Origin: Dactylorhiza incarnata
Lineage: Eukaryota; Streptophyta; Magnoliopsida; Asparagales; Orchidaceae
Length of the DNA: 64,000 nt
Direction: 5' to 3'
Assembly: GCA_033032865.1 (NCBI GenBank)
Contig: JAWHQI010000738.1
Span: 204,360 to 268,359, forward strand
Part shown: piece by piece, positions 55,992-64,000 of the stretch
How positions within the stretch are numbered: position 1 is the stretch's first letter
Layout of the letters: each line of letters begins with the position of its first letter
Made by a program: the position numbers and the translations under genes
The notes under the pieces: model-generated
Told to the model about the DNA's origin: nothing
Databases searched by the model: none
The model's input: only the letters and a program-made list of their open reading frames with translations

Positions 55992-56077
55992 TAATCCCCG
56001 CATATTTTTAAATTTCCGAGAAAATTTCGAAAATATCAGTTCTAGCCAGAGACCGCGCCGACTTCACCCTGTTGGTT

Positions 56078-56084
56078 ATAAATG
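56078..56084 (+). promoter_or_regulatory. T6 gene A TATA box
   Basis: TATAAAT, about 18 nt after GAGACCGCGCC and 103 nt before the gene A ATG (56181). T3 has the same order. Confidence 0.6.
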
Positions 56085-56180
56085 TTCCAGAAGCTTTGAT
56101 TCTGACATAACTCCATTGTTACCACGAGTCACTACTCGCCTATTGCGGTTAGGACTTTCGGGTTGAACAGCCCGAAAAAG

Positions 56181-58230
56181 ATGGTGGACTTAATGGCCCA
56201 GCTCGAAATTCTTGAGAATCCCGGAAAGCACCGCGAGAGAGACCGCTCGAAAGATAAGAAGAAGAAAAAAGCGACGCGGCCTGATAAGACTGTAACAATT
56301 GCTTCCACGAGTAAACCGACCGACCCGCCTGCAGGGCTGATAGTCGACTTGTCGTCTAAACAGGAGGCGAGTAAGCCGACCGACCTACTTCCCGAGCAAA
56401 CAGCCGACCTGTCGACTAAAAAGGAGGCGAGCTGTCCGAACCCACCCCCGGCTGATCCCCCAACCTTCTCTGACAAAGGAAATAGCCCGCCTCCCCCGCC
56501 GGATAAGGCAGACTTGGAGACTGCTTCCCAGAAGGGCGATGGGGATGAATCTTTCAAAATGGAAGTTACCCCATCCGGGGTTTTTCATCTAAACATAAGA
56601 GATGAAGGGGGAGAGACAGTTGACTACCCTAAGCCGAGCGACCAGCGAGCTTTAGTAGTCGACATCGAGGATAGCCCGGAAAAGCCAACCGCCCTGAAGT
56701 CGAAAAAGAGGAAGAAGGAGGAGTCCGCGGCGGACAGGCTTCTTAAGAATATGAAGAAGCTAAAAGCTAAGAACAAGGCAGCGTCAGGAAGACCGAGAGC
56801 GGACAGCCTGCAAGGCAAGTCGCGCGAGAATGAAGTCTCGGAGGGCTTGATTACTCCTTCCCCCCAGTCGAACGACCAGGCTCCTGTCGACGCCCATAGC
56901 ATCTCTGTAAGTTACATCCTTAGGGATTTTGATTCCCTTCAGAAGCAAGACGATCAGCTGAGAACTTCTTCCGAACTACAGGCTGCCAACCCGAGCGAAG
57001 AGAAAAGAGCCGCCCTGTCTGAGGATGCGACCAGCCTTAAGGAGGCCATCCTTCCTGAGGTTGCGACCAGCAATAAGGGGACCGAAAAAACCGTACCGGC
57101 ACCCGAAGATACCGTGATGACAGGTCTGCGGTTTATGCAGGTGAAGGCGGAGCGAGTAAGAGATCAACTTTCTAGGCCGCCACCGCCGCCACCCAACCTT
57201 TTGCTGCAAGGTAAAGAGGAAGCGGATTACCCCCCTGTTCATTTTTTCAGACCGCGACCTCGAAACAAGTCGCTCGCTTCGTTGTTGAACCCGTCGCCCA
57301 GCTTCTTTCCCTCCGCTGCTCAATTTTCTGCTGCTTAGCGGAGGCAAAGCGAGAGGTCGTGGAGAGAACAACGCCGAAAGTTTGACACCGATCAAGCAAG
57401 GCGACCTGTCTGCCCGAATTCAACCCAAACCGATGCGGCTTGTAAGCGCGGGAGATTCGATGAGAGCGATCTCCTTTCGAACATTCCTTGACCGTTTTTT
57501 CTTTATTGCAGATGATCGTGACTCTATTCCGGAACCGGGCGAACTGGTGACCTATCTTCCCCCTCTTGATCCCCCTCTGCCGCATTCTTTGCTGCCGGAT
57601 ACCCGGATGGAGGACGAGATGTCCCGGCTCCAAAAGAATCTCGAAACCCTTGCGAAGCAGTTGAGGGCTATGGAGGAGAGAGAGAAGGCTGCCCAAGATG
57701 AGAAAGCTGCTCTTCGGGCTGAGTTGGAAGCCGAACGGAAGGAGAGCCAAACAGCGCTGGAGGCCGAGCGGAGAGAGCGCCGAGAGAAGGAAAAGGCGCA
57801 GCAAGACCAGGTGGCTGCCCTGACCGCCCGAGTTGATCGTGTAAAAAAAGAAGTCCGCAAGCTCGAAGAGGACTGCGCCTATTATAGGGATAGATACCTT
57901 CATTTGGCAAGGGAGGCCGGCGGAAGTCGGCGCCCTATTAATGTGGTTGACGAAGGCCGGCGTGGGTCACGCCGCCCGGATGCAGGGACGAGCTCGTCTC
58001 TTCCTGCAGCCGGGGCGATCCACCCAGTTGCTAGCATTCATGAGTCCGCAGCGGCCTTGCCTACTCGCGTGATCCCCGCGGCGCGAGTAGATAGAGATGC
58101 CGCGCGGATTCATAGCATGATCAACCGCCTTAATCATAATATGAACCAAATGCAAGGAACTGTCCTTCAGATCGGCGATCACGTCGCGCGGCTTCACAAG
58201 GAGGATGAACCGAGTGAAACCCATCCGTAA
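56181..58230 (+). pseudogene. T6 antisense gene A, two exons, nearly intact
   Basis: Exon 1 is 56181-57441, intron 57442-57511 (GTAAGC...TTGCAG, phase 1), exon 2 57512-58230. Begins MVDLMAQLEILENPGKHRERDR; Lys/Pro-rich, with a PTDxxxxxxADLSxKxEAS repeat (residues about 45-85), a poly-Pro stretch, FKMEVTPSGVFHLNIRDEGGE, basic KSKKRKKEE, ILRDFDSLQKQDDQ and NPSPSFFPSAAQ. Exon 2 has PGELVTYLPPLDPPLP and a coiled coil of about 90 residues (MSRLQKNLETL ... KLEEDCAYYRDRYLHLA). It ends RLHKEDEPSETHP. The only obvious lesion is TAG at 57336-57338, about 35 codons before the splice site. No known domain; charge and coils suggest a scaffold or nucleic-acid binding protein, which is inference. Confidence 0.78.
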
Positions 58231-58582
58231 TGAGTGACTTTAGTTGTAATAACATTTCTATTCGGTCCCTCGGACAACTGCTTGAATCTGACTCCATAAT
58301 ATTCGATCTGTCTTCCAGGCCGTGCGGCCTAAATATTCGAATTTATGTCTTTGCCTTCTTGCTGTGTTGATTGATGCCTGTGGGTTACATTACATAAACC
58401 GATCTGCTTGTTTTTGTGATTTTTTAATTCGCTTTTTTGAATTATACTTGTCTTTGTGGTTGGCTTTTGTGATGCACCCGTACGGGTTGGATGGTCTAGC
58501 CGTGATTTGACTCTTGCTAAGCGCAGATCAGCCGTTCCTATAAGTAGCGCCCTTCCGAAAGTCTTCTTACCAAAACTTGAAG
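58231..58582 (+). promoter_or_regulatory. T6 A-B interval with gene B promoter (58523-58546)
   Basis: GCAGATC at 58523-58529 and TATAAGTA at 58539-58546; ATG at 58583 is 44 nt from the TATA start. The rest of the interval is AT-rich with no other feature seen. Confidence 0.76.
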
Positions 58583-60391
58583 ATGGGAGCAAAGCGCCAG
58601 CCGAAGCGACCTGCCAAGACTTCTGCTACCCGCTCTGAAGCCGCTGTGGCCTTTCACTCAGCAGACCTCGATGAATGCCATTTGACAAAGGCCGAACTGG
58701 ACGAGTTCGTTGAGAAGAATATGACTGATAGCCCGCTGCTCGCGCGACTTCCGCTCCGTGACGAGCGGATGAATTCTTCCGGGCCGAACCAGATCGCGAT
58801 CCCAATCGACCATTTCGATTGTGGTTTCAAGTTTCCCATTTCGATTGAGCTTGCCGTGATATTTGAGCATTATGGTGTTGTACCCGGCCAAATTTCTCCT
58901 AACTCGATGGCCGGGATTTGCAGCTTCATCTCCTACCTGCGGTCTGAGAGAGTCCGCTTCTCTATGGACCTTTTCAGGAAGATATTCTCGGTGCGGGCTA
59001 TCCCAGACTCCGAGTCGAATATCTTCAAAGGCCACCTCTACTTCGGCTGCCGCGGGCTGAAGATGGTCAACCTGGCGAACAAGGTCACGGCCTGGTCGGA
59101 GAGGTACTTGATCTTCGAAGGCCGACTTGGCCTATTGAACCCGAATCCGCAAGTGCGGCCTGAGGAGGCCTTTCAACAGGTCCCAATAAGCGAGGTGGAG
59201 AAGACAACCTTCAAGCTTCTTAAGGATGAGCGGCTTAACATAAGTTACTACATCCCGCTTCTTGCCGAGCTGGAGAATGTTCGGCCTGAAGATAGTAAGC
59301 TTTCCCTTGCTTCCGACTTCAATGTTGACCGCTCGATCTCTTGTGCTGACTCTTCTCCTCTTGTAGCCCAAGCCGTTGTTCCTGCTAACAAGCCGATCAG
59401 CCCGGCCGGTTTGGTCTTAACTCAGACGGAGAAGAGGAAAAGACAAGCCAGGAACAAGCCGCTGCTATCCGATGGGGAGGATTCGGCCTCCTCGGGCGAC
59501 TTCTCCGCCCTTCGTTCCTTCAGCAAGGTGAAGGATTTAAAAGGCCACCCGGTCTTGACCTGGCATCCGGACAGCGATGGCGTCCAGGTCTCTACTGCGC
59601 TTCCTCACTGGGCGAATGAGAAGTCGGGCCGGCATGCTGAGGCAGCCAACATCGCTATGTTCGGCCGACGGAACTTCAGGATGTTGAGGAAAATTCCTGA
59701 AGAAGAGCTCGCCAGGGAGGCCGCGCGGGTTGGTGCCGAGAGCCTCATCACCAACGTCTTCATGGGAATGACCTTCAAGAGGTTGATTAAAGCAAATGAT
59801 CACCTAGAGAAGGAAATTGCCGAACTGAAGAAAGAGAGTGCGCGGCTAAAGGAAGCCGAGTCGGTAAGTCATCACCTGGCCAGCTTCAACACCAATGTTC
59901 TCAGACCGCACGGTCTTACCTTACTCTTTTCTCTTGCAGGCAAAGTATGATGAGACCGACCCGGTCTACCAACAGGAACTCTTCCCTCATGTCGCCGAGG
60001 GAATTGATAACGCTTTTAACCGCTTGCGGGAGCTCAAAGGGTTCGCACCTGGTTTCGAGCATTTCACCTTCTCGACGCCTACCCGATCTTGCAAAAGAAG
60101 TTAGAAAAGATCAGGCGGGAAGCCAAAGGAAAGAATAAAGCCGACGGATCCAGTTCAGAGGAGAGCGACGACGGGGATGATGAGGCCGAAGAACCCGCAG
60201 CGGCGAAGAGTGGTGAGAGTGGCTCGGAGTCCGAATCCAGCGATTCTGAAGAAGATGCTTGGCGCAAATCGGGCGAATTGAGCAGCTCATCCTCGTTCGG
60301 TAGCGAGGGTTATTCTCCTGACGTTTCGATTGATGGCAGCGAACACTCAAGTGCTCCTGCGTCTAAGAAACTTAAGTCGCATAACCAGTAG
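58583..60391 (+). CDS. T6 antisense gene B (PF04195-like), three exons, one late frameshift
   Basis: Exon 1 is 58583-59294 (MGAKRQPKRPAKTSATRSEAA), intron 1 59295-59366 (GTAAGC...TTGTAG, phase 1), exon 2 59367-59863, intron 2 59864-59939 (GTAAGT...TTGCAG, phase 0), exon 3 59940-60391. Intron 1 is 72 nt without a stop, so both reading through and splicing keep the frame. Domain features: LPLRDERMNSSGPNQIAIPIDHF, HYGVVPGQISPNS, YFGCRGLKMVNLANK; then STALPHWANEKSGRHAEAA, a coil HLEKEIAELKKESARLKEAE, DETDPVYQQELFPHVAEGI and an acidic Ser tail with GSEGYSPDVSIDG and KKLKSHNQ. A 1-nt deletion near 60073 breaks exon 3; the tail frame then continues to 60391. Far better kept than pol of the same element. 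Confidence 0.83.
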
Positions 60392-62179
60392 CTGTGTTTT
60401 GTTTTTATTTTGAATAGCCGTCGGCCTGATGTTTTTAGCCGGTCGGCTTAACATAATGTAAAGAATGTTTTGATAATGAAGTGAAAAGCTTTTACCTGTC
60501 TATCTATCTACCTTCTGCGACTTACATGTGATTGTTTGCGATCTCTTTCCGTGTTAGATCTAACCAAGTCGTGCGACTTAATATTAACTCATCCGGTTAG
60601 GATAATGATCTTCATAGGATTCCGGTAAAATATCTATTAGTAAAAACTCATTCGCATAGCTTGCTTCCTTCAATCCGGATTGATTCGATTCATCCGAGAA
60701 GGTGCCAACTTATTATGAATACATTATGATATCCAGGAAGCCGAACACGATCAATCCGCGCGGTTACTACTAGACCCTGCATACTTGCTTTCCAGGATGA
60801 AGAATGACAAGTCATAAGAACAGTTAGCAGACCAAGCGGTCAGTAGTTTAACTCAGGCGACTTGCAACTAGTATTGCTGCAAGTCCACCTCCGTGAATGT
60901 AACTGATAACCGATGGGGAATTTGAAATAATCAAGCTGTGTTACCATAAACTGGCTCTACATAATTGCCTTGTAAAACAGAATATCAAGTCGCAAGAAGA
61001 TCAGTTGATAGACCGTGTGATTAACATTCAATCCGAACAATCTATATGACAGCTTTATATAATATTGGCTGACAAGCCGCACGGGCTGTATATAGAATTT
61101 GTGCGATTAGCAGGTTTAATACTCGCAATGAGAATCATAACTGCCTGATCAAAAGAGCCTGTATTTAACCGATCGGATTGTGTTGGAACCCATAAAGATG
61201 ATAGATTTACAACCCAAATAATGAGGTCGGCGGTCATGATTATGCTTGCTTCCTTGATATTTACCTTGTGATATTTTAATGATACCCTGTTTATTTCAAG
61301 CCGTCCGGTCTGAAAACCGCCGCATGACATCTTTGGAACCTGCTGATTTTAGACCGCCCGGTTTAATAACCAGACCGTCTGAAAGCCCTGGTACCTGCTT
61401 ATTTCAAACCACCCGTTTGAGTATTAAGTCGTCCGGTTTGTTGCTGTACATAGGAATCCTGCTTTTTCCTCCAAATGGTCTATAATGACCATATGATGAG
61501 ATAATTCAATAAAAGATGATTACAGACTCAGATGACCAAGTGGGCAGGTGGGCCTAGGCGGCGAACATTGCTTTCCTCAAGTGGTCATAAGGGCTGTAAG
61601 CGACTCGACTGCTCTCTTGCCTAGGGCTACAAGCCGAGTTGATCAATTGGGCAGGTGGGCCTAGGCGGCGAACATTGCTTTCCTCAGAGAGATCAACTCA
61701 GTTGTGGGTCCCGCTTAGGCATCGCTTGAGAGTACCTAGGAGTATTTGATGGTCACAGACTAAGATTATCAGTTGGGCAGGTGTGGTTGTGCCGCGGGGG
61801 CTATACCGACATTGCTTTCCTCAGAAAGATCATCAAAGCTGTAACTATATCCCTCTCGGGGCATGATAGAGCCAACATTCACCTAGACCTCCCTTGATGC
61901 AGGGGTGTGTCGGATATCAGCTGGGATCCAAGGTTCTGAAGACCGCCGCACGGGAATTGGCAAGCTACCACTACACGTGTGCGAAAACTCCCCGCTACAC
62001 ATGATCGTCATGGTTTTACGCTAATGACTACAATCCGAGGGGGTTCGAGCAGAACTTGGCGATGTCTCCGTGGTTCAGTGAGTTTTGATATATGAGAAAA
62101 TGCAAAAGGAAACATCAGACATGGAGAGTGTTCAGTATGGGGCTTCTTAAAATATCTCAGAAACTGCAGGAAGTAAAGA
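60392..62179. other. T6 spacer
   Basis: No gene. AT-rich part with scattered CCGCGCGG-like motifs (60.4-61.5 kb), about 100-bp repeats (61525-61830), then the post-pol block with CTACACGTGTG near 61972. About 120 bp found in T2 at the pol end is deleted. Confidence 0.8.
61525..61830. repeat. T6 spacer about 100-bp repeats, three units
   Basis: Units with GTGGGCAGGTGGGCCTAGGCGGC and CATTGCTTTCCTCA start near 61539, 61645 and 61770. The third carries the TGTGGTTGTGCCGC variant. Orthologous to 13833-14245 in T2. Confidence 0.85.
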
Positions 62180-64000
62180 TGATGAAGGGTCCGGCCCAAT
62201 TAGGATCTAGTTTTCCGACGTTGCAGACCTGGCCGCAGCATCCACCTTCTTTAGTACTAAATCCCCAACCGCAAATTGTTTCACTCTGACATTCTTGTCG
62301 AAATTTTGCCATTCTCCTTTTAACTTCCTCCTGTCTGATTGTTGCCTCATCCTGAAGTTCTTCGATCAGATCTAGACTATACATGATAGCCTCATCATTT
62401 TCATCTATCCATGATTCTCCTCCTTCATTGGCGTAAACAACTCTTGGAGTGACCACCTCAAATTCTATAGGAAACAACAGCTTCCGAGCCATGAGATAAT
62501 TTGAATGGTGTCTCCCCGGTAGCTGAGGACGGGTAGTACGAAGAGTCCAAAGGATGGAAGAAGTTGGTCCGCCCAATTCCCTCTTTGATTCAAGACTCTT
62601 TTCATCAAAAGCTACCGGATTTGCCTGTTTGCTGCTCTACTTGACCATTGGTCCTTGGATGATGTACTGAGGCAAACCGAAGATCAATTCCGACCTGATC
62701 ACAAAAGCTTATCATCTCCGGATTATTAAACTGTGGGCCATTATCAGTGACATTGCCAGCGGAATTCCATGCCGGCAGACGATTTCTCCCAGACGAAGTT
62801 TTCTGACAATTTGGGTAGTAGTTCTTGCTAATGCTTTTGCTTCAATCCACTTACTGAAATAATCGATCATCACAATGATAAAACGACGCTGACCGCTGGC
62901 TATTGGGAAAGGCCCCATAAGATCCATTCCCCATACTGCAAAAGGCCACGGCGCAGTTATTGACCTGCGTGACTGAGCAGGCAATGCTGAAGAGGAGCGA
63001 ACTTTTGGCACTGAACACATCGCTTGGCAAATGCTTCAGCATCCTATCTCATGGTTGGCCAAAAATATCCCTGTCTTAAGATTCTCTCTCTAGAGTCTTC
63101 GCTCCCGAATGACTTTTATCTCCGGATTTGGAGATAACCTGCTCAATCCTGCCAATCTCCCCCAAGTTGCTGAACTTCTTTGGTATTTCGAGGAGGGCTC
63201 ATATCAAGGATGGCCTTCACCTTATCTGGATTTGGTGCAAGGCCATCAGGAGTTAAGAGATGCCCCAAAAATTTCCCTTTGCTTGCCGCCCGAACACACA
63301 TTTTAATGGGTTTAATTTTAACTTGAACCTCCGTAGAGTAGCGAACGTCTCTACAGGTCTTTCAAGTGTAATGAGAATGTTTTACTTTTTAGAAGAAGTC
63401 ATCAACCGTAAACTTCGAGATTCCTGCCTTTTTGATGTTTAAAGACGGTATCCATCATTCTTTGGTATGTTGCGCCCGCTGTTTTTAAGACCGAAGGGCA
63501 TTACGAGATAGCTGTAAACACCCATCGTTGTGATAACGAGGTATCGCGGGATGTCAGGTTTGTGCATTTTAATTTGATGATATTCCGGAGAGGCATCGAG
63601 GAAACTCATAAAACCATACCCAACCGCGGAATCAATAAGACATCTATCCGAGGCAAAGGGTAGCAATCTTTAGGGCACACTTTATAAGTTTGGTGAAGTC
63701 CACGCACATGCGCCACTTCCCACCAGATTTCTTAACCATTACAACATTCGACATCCACGTGGGATATTGAATCTCAGAAATGAAACCCGCTTTTAGGAGT
63801 TTGGAAACCTCCTCTCTGATGGGAATACGCCAGCTTGGTCGCCACTTCTCTCTTCTTTTGCTGGACGGGCTTGAATTCAGGAGACACATTTAGATGATGA
63901 AAAGCCACGTCCGGATCCCACTCATGGCATATCCTCGCTATCAAGTTGAAGATATCCAGGTTTTCCAATAGGCAGGAGATTAGCTCTATTTTCTCCTCCT
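62180..64000 (-). pseudogene. T6 pol, internally deleted and frameshifted
   Basis: RT from the window edge to about 63112 (IREEVSKLLKAGFISEIQYPTWMSNVVMVKKSGG and MPFGLKN recognisable), then directly integrase HHCC, core (WGMDLMGPFPIASGQRRFI) and C-terminal part to about 62180. RNase H and archaeal-type RNase H are missing through a deletion of about 1.2 kb at 63106-63111. The last about 40 codons are also gone. There are at least ten 1-nt deletions, for example near 62310, 62525, 62750, 62985, 63090, 63355, 63530, 63690 and 63830. Some may be assembly errors. Confidence 0.9.

Larger units (their letters stand above)
55217..64000 (-). mobile_element. T6: minus-oriented Tat-type element (continues off window)
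   Basis: 3' LTR (55217-55991), antisense gene A (56181-58230), antisense gene B (58583-60391), spacer, and internally deleted pol (62180-64000). Inserted in RT of T5 (flank AGGTT, 55212-55216). The 5' LTR would lie to the right of the window. Confidence 0.88.

Overview
This window is nuclear DNA of a flowering plant, probably pericentromeric or other repeat-dominated heterochromatin. I find no host gene. It consists of LTR retrotransposons of two Ty3/gypsy lineages, nested in one another and inserted into a higher-order satellite array. I cannot name the species.

Family T is Tat-type (Ogre/Grande/Retand-like). Its pol order is protease, RT, RNase H, a second archaeal-type RNase H, integrase. 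LTRs begin TGTTTACC and end in AACA (765-941 bp). Between the end of pol and the 3' LTR lie a repeat-rich spacer and two genes on the opposite strand, called here gene A (lysine-rich and coiled-coil) and gene B (similar to the 'putative gypsy type transposon' domain, PF04195). Six copies or pieces are visible: T1 (minus; 1-2711 plus 9971-10621), T2 (minus; 10622-21080), T3 (minus; 28041-33135), T4 (plus; 33136 to about 52273), T5 (minus; about 52274-55216, probably the far part of T3) and T6 (minus; 55217 to the window end). All gag-pol copies are broken. Gene B is much better kept, with two GT-AG introns at the same phases in every copy where they can be read and its own conserved TATA box.

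Family E is Athila-like, with a tRNA-Asp primer site, a TGATGAGTCC LTR start and RT-less internal regions. E1 (2712-9970, minus) has an intact 776-codon gag-protease and two 1509-bp LTRs with two visible differences. It sits inside the T1 5' LTR with a 5-bp duplication TGCCG. E2 (41455-47496, plus) encodes only a 398-aa two-zinc-knuckle protein. It sits in the T4 spacer with a duplication ATACC.

Satellite: 21081-28040 is an array of about 180-bp subunits organised in an about 1162-bp higher-order unit. T2 and T3 both end inside it.

Proposed nesting: satellite > T2 > T1 > E1 on the left; satellite > T3/T5 > (T4 > E2) and T6 on the right. A deletion near 52273 explains the missing T4 3' LTR and the missing T3/T5 spacer. 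The most interesting biology is the antisense, intron-bearing two-gene module of the T family with its own promoters. After that come the dyad-rich LTR promoters of both families, the R/U5 hairpin that shows covariation, and the satellite higher-order structure.
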